Made by a program: the position numbers and the translations under genes. The notes beneath the pieces were generated by a model. That model was not told where the DNA came from. It ran no database searches and saw only the letters and a program-made list of their open reading frames with translations. From CAMTVQ01 sp947085255 (lineage in GTDB: Bacteria; Bacteroidota; Bacteroidia; Sphingobacteriales; Sphingobacteriaceae), in assembly GCA_947085255.1 (NCBI GenBank), contig CAMTVQ010000005.1, positions 124,001-188,000 on the forward strand: a stretch of DNA of 64,000 nucleotides, given 5' to 3'. Below are positions 44,146 through 52,231 of the stretch, in pieces. The first letter of the stretch is position 1, and the number at the start of each line of letters is the position of its first letter.

Positions 44146-44384
44146 GATTGATAAGCCTCTCTTTTTTTATACAAGTTTACGACTCTGTACAATCGGAATA
44201 GGGCATACAAAATAACCAATGCACCTAAAACAAGGCGAAGAGTGGGCTGTATTTGCGCTAAAAATAAATGACCATACATCATTACAGCTATACCTGCCGA
44301 AATGTAAACGATAAACATAGTGATGCCTAATGCAAGCATTACTTGTGGTAAAACACTTTTGCGTGGAGATGGAGTTGTGGACAT
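44142..44384 (-). CDS. Small two-span membrane protein
   Basis: 80 residues, two helices (about 14-36 and 48-64) joined by a short loop, with a basic C-terminal end YKKREAYQS. Not assignable to a named family. Four-base overlap with the PstS-like gene and the same strand suggest the two act together in the envelope. First gene of a minus-strand operon that continues with TPR and nuoA. Confidence 0.7.
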   Translation of the reverse strand: MSTTPSPRKSVLPQVMLALGITMFIVYISAGIAVMMYGHLFLAQIQPTLRLVLGALVILYALFRLYRVVNLYKKREAYQS

Positions 44385-44453
44385 AAATCACCGCAAAATA
44401 ACGAAATTTTTGAGGGACTTGGAAATTAAGTTAGTGTTATATAATGTCTTTAA

Positions 44454-45794
44454 TTACTTACAGATGATTATTTTTTGTGTAAGTATTTGTTGCTGTTGCC
44501 CTACTTTAACAATATATACTCCTGTTGGTATATGGGTAGTTGATAACTGAAGCGTTTGCTCAAACGCATGTGGTGCATAGTAGACCATTTCTTTACCACT
44601 TAAATCATAAATAGCTGCCCACTTGTTTGCTGCAGAAGGGCTATTTATATACACTATGTTTGATGCAGGATTTGGAAAAATAGTCACATCGTTGCTGATG
44701 GTATTATTTTGTATGCCACTGGTTTGTGCGGCTATTTGGCGTAATGAGTGATTGTTGAAATCGACCACATAAAAAGTAGATTTTTGTACGTCTTCCACTA
44801 CTGCACGCGGAAAATTGAAGGTGGCTAAACTATCAATGGCATCGCTAAAACCAGTTGCACCGCTACCAGCAAAAGTACTTACTATGCCATCTTTTATTTT
44901 TCGAACACGTTGATTAGCTCCATCACCCACATAAAAACTACCATCTGCTGCTATAAAAATAGTGGTGGGTACTTTAAATAAAGCCGTTTCTGCTGATCCA
45001 TTAGCAAAACCACCTGCTTGCTGTCCAATATCACCACTTCCAGCAAGAGTGCTCACCATCCTATTGGCATCAATTTTACGAATGCGGTGGGTATAGGCAT
45101 CTGCTACATAAATGTTGTTTTGCGCATCAATTTTTACTTCACATGGTGTATAAAAACGGGCTGAGGTATCGGCAGCATCTTTGTAATGGCCTACGCTCTG
45201 CACACCAATAGTATCGCCACCGCCAGCATAAGTGCTTACCATGCCTTGTGGAGTAATTTTGCGGATACGGTGGTTCCAGCTATCGCCTACATATAAGTTG
45301 CCAGCTGCATCACGGCAAATACCTCGTGGAAAACTAAATTGTGCTTGTGTTCCTACGCCATCGGCTAAGCCAGCTACCCCATTTCCAGCAAGGGTGCTTA
45401 CTATACCATCGGCAGTGATTTTACGAATGCGGTGATTTTCAAAATCTGAAACATATACATTCCCCGAATCATCTACACATACACCCGTTGGTGCTCTAAA
45501 TCGTGCTTGTGTAAGTGTGCCATCTACATATCCAGCAGTACGCGAACCTGCATAGGTACTTACGGTACCATCTGCGGTAATTTTACGAATGCAATTGTTG
45601 CCATTGTCGGCTACATAAATAGTGCTGTTTTTATCGATACACATACCAAACGGAGAGCTAAATTTAGCTTGGCTAACGGCACCATTCTGTAATCCAGCAC
45701 TGCCCGTTCCGGCATAGGTGGATACATAGTTTTGAGAATAGCTATTTAAGGTAAAAACTAATAATAGGCTTGCCAGTATAGTATTTTTGAACAT
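44454..45794 (-). CDS. Secreted NHL-repeat protein with type IX sorting domain
   Basis: 446 residues from ATG 45794. Signal peptide (about 1-20), six or so NHL-type beta-propeller repeats of about 55 residues (for example YVSDFENHRIRKITADGIVSTLAGN; the pattern YADxxNxRIRKI recurs) to about residue 345, then a type A sorting domain from about 370: VTIFPNPASNIVYINS, then LSTTHIPTGVYIVKV and QKIIICK at the end. NHL propellers bind RNA, sugars or proteins; this one is presumably at the cell surface. ATG 45794 is chosen over 45830 because it begins the signal peptide. Confidence 0.88.
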   Translation of the reverse strand: MFKNTILASLLLVFTLNSYSQNYVSTYAGTGSAGLQNGAVSQAKFSSPFGMCIDKNSTIYVADNGNNCIRKITADGTVSTYAGSRTAGYVDGTLTQARFRAPTGVCVDDSGNVYVSDFENHRIRKITADGIVSTLAGNGVAGLADGVGTQAQFSFPRGICRDAAGNLYVGDSWNHRIRKITPQGMVSTYAGGGDTIGVQSVGHYKDAADTSARFYTPCEVKIDAQNNIYVADAYTHRIRKIDANRMVSTLAGSGDIGQQAGGFANGSAETALFKVPTTIFIAADGSFYVGDGANQRVRKIKDGIVSTFAGSGATGFSDAIDSLATFNFPRAVVEDVQKSTFYVVDFNNHSLRQIAAQTSGIQNNTISNDVTIFPNPASNIVYINSPSAANKWAAIYDLSGKEMVYYAPHAFEQTLQLSTTHIPTGVYIVKVGQQQQILTQKIIICK

Positions 45795-45846
45795 GTGTAT
45801 TGTGCTTTTAGGAGTAACGAATGTAAACAATTAGCCAAATAAAACC

Positions 45847-45854
45847 TACTTTTG
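45847..45854 (+). promoter_or_regulatory. -7 box five bases before the MFS gene start
   Basis: TACTTTTG, exact TAnnTTTG. The TTG start at 45860 follows after five bases; no -33 TTG found. Confidence 0.45.
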
Positions 45855-45859
45855 GTTAC

Positions 45860-47095
45860 TTGAATACAGTAGCCCACGATCCTTTTGCCGCTTTGCGGTT
45901 TCGTAATTTTCGCTTGTTCGCTTTTGCCCGTTTGTTTGCCACGTTTGGCTTTAATTTTCAGGCAGTCTGTGTGGGTTGGCAGGTGTACAGTATTACCAAC
46001 GATACGCTTTCTTTGGGGTTAATTGGATTGGCAGAAGCTGTTCCATTTATTATTACTTCATTATTTTCGGGCACAGTGGCAGATTTGTATACCCGCAAAT
46101 ACATTATTCTCCTTGCCTTTTTTGGATATTTATTAAGTGCCATCGCGCTTATTGTCACGGCTATGCATTTGCCAGAGTTAGTAGCTTCGGGTAGTGCAGT
46201 CTACATCTATATCATTATCTTTTTTACGGGTATTGTACGTGGCTTTTTAAGTCCAGCTATGTTTGCGCTGATGAGTCAAATAGTGCCACGCGAGCATTAC
46301 AGCAGTTCTTCTACATGGAATAGCACAGTATGGCAAATAGGTGCAGTGTGCGGACCAGCGGTAGGCGGATTGCTATACGGTTTTTACGGAGCGCATACAG
46401 CTTATGTGGTAAATGCCTGTTGCTTTGCCATGGCTATAGTGCTGTTTTTGTTTATTCCTAAGCAGGAGATTGTGTTGCCGGAGAAACAAGAAAAAATTAC
46501 CGAGCGCCTTTTTGCTGGGGTAAAATTTGTGTTTGCTAACGAGGTAATGTTGGCGGCGCTCTCGTTGGATTTGTTTGCTGTGCTTTTTGGTGGAGCAGTA
46601 GCATTATTGCCAGTATTTGCATCGGAAGTATTGCATGTTGGTGCAGCAGGATTGGGTGTTTTGCGCGCTGCTCCTGCAGTTGGTGCTATCATTATGGCAC
46701 TTTTGTTGGCGTATTATCCAGTAAAAAAACAGGCAGGTAATTATTTACTTACTGCTGTTGCGCTTTTTGGTGTGTGTACAATACTATTCGCCTTATCTAC
46801 GTGGTTTTGGGTGTCTTTTGTGCTATTGGCAGCTACAGGAGCTTTTGATAATATTAGCGTGGTGGTACGGCAAACAATTGTACAATTGCAAACCCCCGAT
46901 TATATGCGTGGGCGCGTTTCGGCAGTAAATAGCATTTTTATTGGCTCGTCTAACGAGATAGGCGCATTTGAATCGGGTGTGGCGGCACGTGTGTTGGGTT
47001 TAATCCCTTCGGTGATTTTTGGTGGTAGTATGACCGTATTGGTGGTAGCCTTTACCGCTAAGTTTGCACCCAAATTGCGTAAAATGGAGTTATAA
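45860..47095 (+). CDS. Major facilitator superfamily exporter
   Basis: 411 residues, twelve hydrophobic segments. The opening HDPFAALRFRNFRLFAFARLF, FQAVCVGWQVYSITNDTLSLGLIGLAEAVPF and the GTVADLYTRK loop match the EntS/enterobactin-exporter-like MFS_3 group of Bacteroidota. The start is TTG (45860): the nearest upstream in-frame stop is 36 bases before it, no ATG lies between, and the next in-frame ATG is far inside the helices. Its stop overlaps the ATP-grasp gene by 6 bases. Confidence 0.88.
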   Translation: MNTVAHDPFAALRFRNFRLFAFARLFATFGFNFQAVCVGWQVYSITNDTLSLGLIGLAEAVPFIITSLFSGTVADLYTRKYIILLAFFGYLLSAIALIVTAMHLPELVASGSAVYIYIIIFFTGIVRGFLSPAMFALMSQIVPREHYSSSSTWNSTVWQIGAVCGPAVGGLLYGFYGAHTAYVVNACCFAMAIVLFLFIPKQEIVLPEKQEKITERLFAGVKFVFANEVMLAALSLDLFAVLFGGAVALLPVFASEVLHVGAAGLGVLRAAPAVGAIIMALLLAYYPVKKQAGNYLLTAVALFGVCTILFALSTWFWVSFVLLAATGAFDNISVVVRQTIVQLQTPDYMRGRVSAVNSIFIGSSNEIGAFESGVAARVLGLIPSVIFGGSMTVLVVAFTAKFAPKLRKMEL

Positions 47096-47953
47096 ACTCA
47101 TTCGTTGTTTTAAAGCAGCATAGTAACTATCAAAAGCGTTTGGATCGGTAAACATAAACAACAGCGGCTCTATCAATTCCAATTCTACCAAATGAAATTT
47201 CCCATTTATTTCTACTCCATCAACCCTTGCATACAAACAGTTTTGTGCAAACTGTTGTACAATAGCCGTAGCTGCTTGCTGTGTCGGTAATGAAGCGTGT
47301 ATGCTATGTATACTTCCTCCGAAGAAATGTTGTACTCTAAATTCGCCTTTTTTGGCTGTTTTTAATATCGTATGGCTAAGTTTTTCATTAAAAAACACTA
47401 ACGACCATTCGCCTTTTTCGGGTATCTCTGCCACAAATGGCTGCGCCATTAATGGGATTGTTTTGGCTAAGGCAACCACTGTTTTTTGCAAGTCAGTATC
47501 CTGTTTTTTTACCACATAGGTATGCATTGCTCCTCCGCTAACACAAGGTTTTATTACCAACTTATCGGTAGTAAACACAGTAAATAATTGTGTCCAGTTT
47601 ATTTCCTCTTCCTGCTCAATCCAATATGTAGGGACAATTGCATGTCCCGCATCGGCAATTTGTTGTAGATAGCGTTTATTGCTATTCCATTTCAGCACCT
47701 CTACTGGATTAAGTACAGGCAAATGCTGTACGCGTTTTAGCCAAGCATACCAAGCTGCTTCCTTTTCAAAATAATCCCAAGGCGATTTAATAACAATACG
47801 CTCGTATTTTTCCCATTGCACGGCAGCATCGTCCCACACCACCCATTCGAAATGTGCATTGTGTTGGATAAGATATTGGTTTAGTAACTCGTCTTCTTGA
47901 GGTACATCAGCAGCAAATTTGCCGGCATCGCGGTAGGTAACAAAAGCTATCAT
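47090..47953 (-). CDS. ATP-grasp domain protein, possibly DcsG-like
   Basis: 287 residues. The ATP-grasp fold is suggested by KWNSNKRYLQQIADAGHAIVPTYWI (subdomain A), LVIKPCVSGGAMHTYVV (binding loop), MAQPFVAEIPEKGEWSLVFF, and LYARVDGVEINGKFHLVELELIEPLLF with Mg ligands Glu and Glu. It resembles RimK-like amide-forming enzymes and the DcsG group; substrate unknown. No peptide or cycloserine genes lie nearby. Converges with the MFS gene, overlapping by 6 bases. Confidence 0.72.
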   Translation of the reverse strand: MIAFVTYRDAGKFAADVPQEDELLNQYLIQHNAHFEWVVWDDAAVQWEKYERIVIKSPWDYFEKEAAWYAWLKRVQHLPVLNPVEVLKWNSNKRYLQQIADAGHAIVPTYWIEQEEEINWTQLFTVFTTDKLVIKPCVSGGAMHTYVVKKQDTDLQKTVVALAKTIPLMAQPFVAEIPEKGEWSLVFFNEKLSHTILKTAKKGEFRVQHFFGGSIHSIHASLPTQQAATAIVQQFAQNCLYARVDGVEINGKFHLVELELIEPLLFMFTDPNAFDSYYAALKQRMSL

Positions 47954-48000
47954 AGATGCAATAGTAATAATTAAGAATAGAATATTTACTTGCTTCTTAC

Positions 48001-48417
48001 TTATAAAGAAGGGCTCTTGAATAGAAGCAAGGATCTATTTCCTAGATAAGCCATTGGCAAATAGATGAGTATGTTGCAGATAATAAACCAAACTGGATGA
48101 GGGATAAGCATTAAGTTAGATGCGCCCGTAATAAGCAAAAATGTGCCTGCAATAAGGCTGAGCTTGAGGGGCGCTTCCTTAGCAATAAGTGTGGTAATTA
48201 CTCCAGTGCCAAATGAGCCAATAATATAAGAGAGCAGCACAAATAAAAGTGCACCTACCGGAAGAGTTTTCATGAGGGTTTTTAATGTCTCCGGATTTTT
48301 AAAATCAGCATCTGCAGGCAGTGGGTATACTAAATGTCCTAATTGTTGTACAGCTAGAATGAGTAAAAAACCTGCAATTAGTCCAATAAATATGGCGCAT
48401 ATAGAACGTATCATCAC
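48001..48417 (-). CDS. Four-span membrane protein of unknown function
   Basis: 138 residues with helices at about 5-25, 55-76, 85-103 and 108-125. The first helix is followed by a short periplasmic loop with YPLPADADFKNPETLKT. Not recognised. It follows the SRPBCC-GyrI gene by 7 bases and precedes the ATP-grasp gene by 47, so all three may be co-transcribed. Confidence 0.7.
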   Translation of the reverse strand: MMIRSICAIFIGLIAGFLLILAVQQLGHLVYPLPADADFKNPETLKTLMKTLPVGALLFVLLSYIIGSFGTGVITTLIAKEAPLKLSLIAGTFLLITGASNLMLIPHPVWFIICNILIYLPMAYLGNRSLLLFKSPSL

Positions 48418-48424
48418 TACTAAA

Positions 48425-49432
48425 TTATTTTACAGGATAATACACTTTAGTAAGCCATTTAGCAGTATCGGGTTCGGCAATAGGGTCGGTAATGTATTGT
48501 TCCCAAGGTGCTCCAATAATGTTTTTTCCATTGTTTTTTGCCCATTGGTCAATGGCCTCATGTGCCAATCCTGTTTTTTCGTAAGCACCGTAATAATCGG
48601 CTACTATTACCATTTGGGCTGGCAATTCTCCTTTTTTAATATCAGTAGAAGAAGCGGTAGCGCGGTTTACGGGTATGGCGGGTTCCATATCAAAAGCTGA
48701 GGTTTCCGAAAAAGTATGGTAAATGGCCAATGGTGCACCAGTTACTTTCATGTCATTTTTTCGTATCCAGTCGCTTATTTTACCATAGCACTCACCTAAT
48801 TTAGGTCCTATTTCGTTTAATGTACAATTTACACGCATGCTGATTATGGGCTGAGCCGCCATTGTTAAAAGCACTATTTTGATGGGAGGATTCGCCATCT
48901 CATTGCTCTCTACATGTTTTTTTAGTTTGGATAACCCTTTTTCAAAATCAGCTGCTACAAAGGATTCCATCAACAAACCAAAATATTTACCTACAACAAA
49001 CGGCTTGCTCATGTCGGCATCCATTCCCCAAGTTACTTTTGTGCTATCGCCTACGGCTTTAAAGGTAAAGTATCCTGTTGCTATGCCATTTTCCATAAAA
49101 TCTAAGTTAGTGGCAATTGAGTCGTATGTGCTGTAGGCAATATTAAGTTTGCCCTTGCCTACTTCGCTATTAGTGCTGCTCCAAGAATAGCCAGCACCTA
49201 CACCGCTCTCAGGACCAAAATAGTCCATTTTTACCAAGCTATCTTTTTCGTACCAAGGCGACCAATTGGTCCAGTTACGCAACGTATTGATTTGCTCGAA
49301 AATGACTGGTGTAGGCTTGTTGATAACGATGCTGCGTTCTATTTTTACAGCATTAGGAAGCATTAAGGAAATGATCACCAGTAGTGAAAACACTACCAGT
49401 AACCACATGCCTACTTTTTTGAATGTGTGCAT
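48425..49432 (-). CDS. SRPBCC domain fused to a GyrI-like effector-binding domain
   Basis: 335 residues. A membrane helix (about 7-25), then a polyketide cyclase/START-like domain (about 30-165; RSIVINKPTPVIFEQINTLRNWTNWSPWY) and a C-terminal AraC-effector-binding/GyrI-like domain (about 190-330; YGKISDWIRKNDMKVTGAPLAIYH, GELPAQMVIVADYYGAY, APWEQYITDP). Two hydrophobic-pocket domains in one chain suggest binding of a small molecule, possibly toxic or lipid-like. This fusion is known in Bacteroidota as a general type. Confidence 0.85.
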   Translation of the reverse strand: MHTFKKVGMWLLVVFSLLVIISLMLPNAVKIERSIVINKPTPVIFEQINTLRNWTNWSPWYEKDSLVKMDYFGPESGVGAGYSWSSTNSEVGKGKLNIAYSTYDSIATNLDFMENGIATGYFTFKAVGDSTKVTWGMDADMSKPFVVGKYFGLLMESFVAADFEKGLSKLKKHVESNEMANPPIKIVLLTMAAQPIISMRVNCTLNEIGPKLGECYGKISDWIRKNDMKVTGAPLAIYHTFSETSAFDMEPAIPVNRATASSTDIKKGELPAQMVIVADYYGAYEKTGLAHEAIDQWAKNNGKNIIGAPWEQYITDPIAEPDTAKWLTKVYYPVK

Positions 49433-49486
49433 AACAATAGGGGATTTTGTTGAACGTAAAGCTAAACAACCCTATCGTATTTGCAA

Positions 49487-50323
49487 TTATTTTTTTACGA
49501 TTAGCAGTTTTTGTACCCCTTGCTCGCCTTTGTTGTTACGCGCAACTACGTAGTACAATCCAGTTTCAAAAGAATCATCAATTGTTACCCGATTGCTATC
49601 AAAAATATTTTGCGATACTACTAATTGTCCTTGCAGGGTGTATATAGCTACGCTTATCACATTATTGTTTTCGATAACTATATAATCTGTTGCCGGGTTG
49701 GGGTATACACTAAAGTTTGCTAATGTATTTTGTGCAATGCCTGCTGTAGTATCAATAACTGCCGCTTTTTGATTGAAGCTAAGTGAGTTGGTATAAATTA
49801 AATCTCCGCTATCACCAGCGCCATTTGCAGCATTGCCTACACCATAAAAAGTAACTTTACCAACGGTTGTTGCAGGAGATTTCCACTTAAACTCCCACGC
49901 ATTATTGCTATTTGCGTCTTTGTGTGCTACATATTTGCGGCTGGCGCCTTGTACGTTTGCTGATAGAAAAGAAGTGTTGGCACTATTGGTAATAATGAAT
50001 GTGCCAGCTGGCTTGTGCGCAGAGTCAAGTGCTGTAAGTTCAAAGCCAAACCTACTCATAGTAACATCGTCAACACTTACTTTTACTATATATTCTTTAC
50101 CTGCCTCATACTCTGTTTCGTTATTTGGTAATTCAATAGTAACACTACCCAAACCACTGTTAACGGGGCTGGTATCATGACAGCCCGATAAGCCACAGGT
50201 TTGTTCGTTTGGAGCGCCACTGCGTGCAGGTGGAGGTTGGCTAGAGAAGGTGTATGCCGTAAAATCAATGGCAAAAAGGATAATTACTGAAAGAAAGGTG
50301 ATGAGGGTAATTTTTTTAGTCAT
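49487..50323 (-). CDS. Secreted choice-of-anchor V protein with type IX sorting domain
   Basis: 278 residues. Signal peptide (about 1-26), then the choice-of-anchor V domain, which opens with RSGAPNEQTCGLSGCHD and resembles the Reeler fold in its beta strands (EYIVKVSVDDVTMSRFGFELTAL). The CX4CH pattern could attach heme, a guess. From about residue 205 the type A sorting domain follows: NFSVYPNPATDYIVIEN ... GLYYVVARNNKG ... KLLIVKK, for export by the type IX system. Alone on its strand between SRPBCC and an unrelated plus-strand gene. Confidence 0.85.
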   Translation of the reverse strand: MTKKITLITFLSVIILFAIDFTAYTFSSQPPPARSGAPNEQTCGLSGCHDTSPVNSGLGSVTIELPNNETEYEAGKEYIVKVSVDDVTMSRFGFELTALDSAHKPAGTFIITNSANTSFLSANVQGASRKYVAHKDANSNNAWEFKWKSPATTVGKVTFYGVGNAANGAGDSGDLIYTNSLSFNQKAAVIDTTAGIAQNTLANFSVYPNPATDYIVIENNNVISVAIYTLQGQLVVSQNIFDSNRVTIDDSFETGLYYVVARNNKGEQGVQKLLIVKK

Positions 50324-50362
50324 AATTTGGATGAATTAAGAGTTAAACCGTACGCAAGATAC

Positions 50363-50370
50363 TACATTTG
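50363..50370 (+). promoter_or_regulatory. Putative -7 box for the gene at 50399
   Basis: TACATTTG, exact TAnnTTTG, 28 bases before the ATG at 50399. It also falls inside the longer frame that opens at 50327, so that longer start is unlikely. Confidence 0.4.
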
Positions 50371-50398
50371 TAATACTAAGTTAGCTGCAATTTGTTTT

Positions 50399-51046
50399 AT
50401 GAAAACGCTATTAATTATATTTTTCATTCCTATTTCTTGTATTGGACAAAGTATTTTAACAGGTAATTATTGCACACCTGCTAATCTTTCAGGGAAATGC
50501 ATTCAAATCTTAGAGGGTAATAAATTCAAATATACTGATTGGGGATGTTTTGGCTCAGAAGCAGGAGAGGGGGATTATGCGATTAGTAAAGACACTTTGA
50601 AGCTCGTTTTTTCTTTAGCAAAAGACGATACAGATGAACTGAAAATAGTATCAAATCCTTCACATCATAGTGACTCCATAAGTATTTCGCTGTTAATAAA
50701 AGAGGTTTCAGGCTGCAGAGTGTCAATTGGGAGGTATGGTGAAGAGCAAAAAATTGCAGAGATAAGATTATCTAATACAGGGACTGGACATGTTAGCATT
50801 CCATTTGATAGTACGTTGCATTGGTTGAAAGTAGCATGTTTAGGGACATATAATCGAAAAATACATTTAACGCCAAATTCTGATTATTCTATAACAGGCG
50901 AGATTAATCAATTCAAAACAGGGCAAAGGAATGGGGGGATAGAGTATTATAGAATAATTAAAGCTACTCGTAACAGTATAACCTTATCCATTATTGATAA
51001 AAGCAACAAAGAGAATCCTGTAATATTTGATTTAACTAACGAATAG
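50399..51046 (+). CDS. Secreted protein of unknown function
   Basis: 215 residues. Signal peptide MKTLLIIFFIPISCIGQ (cleavage near SCIGQ, so possibly not a lipoprotein), then a Cys-containing N-terminal part (GNYCTPANLSGKCIQI, WGCFGS) and a mostly beta-rich remainder. No named family seen. The start at 50327 would add 24 residues that begin with a plain sequence, and it overlaps a -7 box; the ATG at 50399 fits better. The kinase-fold gene follows after 14 bases on the same strand. Confidence 0.7.
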   Translation: MKTLLIIFFIPISCIGQSILTGNYCTPANLSGKCIQILEGNKFKYTDWGCFGSEAGEGDYAISKDTLKLVFSLAKDDTDELKIVSNPSHHSDSISISLLIKEVSGCRVSIGRYGEEQKIAEIRLSNTGTGHVSIPFDSTLHWLKVACLGTYNRKIHLTPNSDYSITGEINQFKTGQRNGGIEYYRIIKATRNSITLSIIDKSNKENPVIFDLTNE

Positions 51047-51060
51047 CTGGATTATATACT

Positions 51061-52089
51061 ATGAACCTAATATCACGTAAAAAAACACCTTATAAACTAT
51101 CAAGTACTTTCAAAAAGTACTTGCACAAGTATGGGCGAGAGGTAAAACTTCCTTTGCAATACGAGTCGTTGCTGCGTTACGATAATTCAATTTCTTTGTA
51201 TGACAAGGGCGGTAAGGATACCCTGTGGATTACCGTTTTTTACCCCGAAAGCGAAACCGCAGAAATACATTTAGCTCTAAAAAAAATATATGCTCAGCTA
51301 AAAGCGGATGGCGATTTATCGGTAATGCGCCATTTGTGTGTAGATAGAATTGACCTGTGCGAATACGGTAATACCTTACCATTTAGAGTGCGTATTGTTA
51401 ATCAGTTAAATGACAACTTCGACTATTTTTATATTAAACGGGCAGATGCTTCCCGTCTGTATGGATTGGAGTTGGAGCACATTTTGTCACCAAATAAGAT
51501 TAGCTACTTGGTAGATGATAATACACTCATTGAAGAGCACATTATTGGCATACCTGCCGACCAGTTTTTGAAACAAAACCTGAGCGATAGGCACTTTGAC
51601 GAGGTACGCTTAGCAAAAGAATTTGTAAAATTTAATGAACGCTGTTTTATGCGTTTGCTGGGCGATATGCACTCGAGCAATTTTGTGATTGACGTAACTC
51701 CGGATTTTGAGGAAGTGCACTACCGCATGCGCGCCATCGATTTTGACCAGCAATCGTTTGAGTCGAGTAAAAAAGTATATCTGCCTCAATTTTTTAGACA
51801 AAACCTATACTTTGTAGATTTAGTTGCCAAGAATCTTACAGCCGAATCGGTAAAGCAATACCAACGCGAAGAGCGTGCTTTGATAGCTAATCGTATTCGT
51901 TCGGCGCGTTACCAAATAAAAGATTTGTTAGACGTAATGGTAAAAGACAATTTGTCGCCACCCGATAATATTGTACAGTTGCGAACCGAGCTGGGGGAGC
52001 ATTACGAGAGTAAAGATTTTCAGCACTGCAAAACCATGGGCGAATTGGTAAAAACGAGTTTAAAAATGATTGTAAAGAAGAAAATTTAA
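51061..52089 (+). CDS. Protein with a kinase-like (aminoglycoside phosphotransferase-type) active site
   Basis: 342 residues. Not a named family to me. The centre has a catalytic-loop-like stretch LLGDMHSSNFVID (about 199-211; Asp, His and Asn as in GDxHxxN of APH-type kinases) and a metal-binding AIDFDQ (about 226-231). These two, 15-20 residues apart, are the layout of the protein-kinase-like fold. No transmembrane segment. Start at 51061 follows an unrelated stop by 14 bases. Substrate unknown. Confidence 0.6.
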   Translation: MNLISRKKTPYKLSSTFKKYLHKYGREVKLPLQYESLLRYDNSISLYDKGGKDTLWITVFYPESETAEIHLALKKIYAQLKADGDLSVMRHLCVDRIDLCEYGNTLPFRVRIVNQLNDNFDYFYIKRADASRLYGLELEHILSPNKISYLVDDNTLIEEHIIGIPADQFLKQNLSDRHFDEVRLAKEFVKFNERCFMRLLGDMHSSNFVIDVTPDFEEVHYRMRAIDFDQQSFESSKKVYLPQFFRQNLYFVDLVAKNLTAESVKQYQREERALIANRIRSARYQIKDLLDVMVKDNLSPPDNIVQLRTELGEHYESKDFQHCKTMGELVKTSLKMIVKKKI

Positions 52090-52093
52090 TACG

Positions 52094-52156
52094 ATGAAGA
52101 AGAGTAGTTTAATGTTATTGTTTTTAGTAATAGGTTTCACAACACTGTCCAAATAA
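52094..52156 (+). pseudogene. Remnant of a secreted protein gene (signal peptide then stop)
   Basis: ATG at 52094 gives MKKSSLMLLFLVIGFTTLSK, a signal peptide, and then TAA. A neighbouring frame is open from there into the DUF559 element at 52194 (for example VQINTSYWQKGRF), so this looks like the start of a gene broken by a frameshift and then by the element. Too short to be certain. Confidence 0.35.
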
Positions 52157-52193
52157 ATACCAGCTACTGGCAAAAAGGTAGATTTAAAAAAAA

Positions 52194-52228
52194 CTCCCCT
52201 CCTTATTTAAGGAGGGTTAAGGGTGGTT
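52194..52228. repeat. Left terminal inverted repeat of the DUF559 element
   Basis: CTCCCCTCCTTATTTAAGGAGGGTTAAGGGTGGTT: an inner hairpin (CCCTCCTT / AAGGAGGG, 4-base loop) followed by GGGTGGTT. It is the reverse complement, with a few differences, of 52583-52616. Confidence 0.7.
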
Positions 52229-52231
52229 ATT

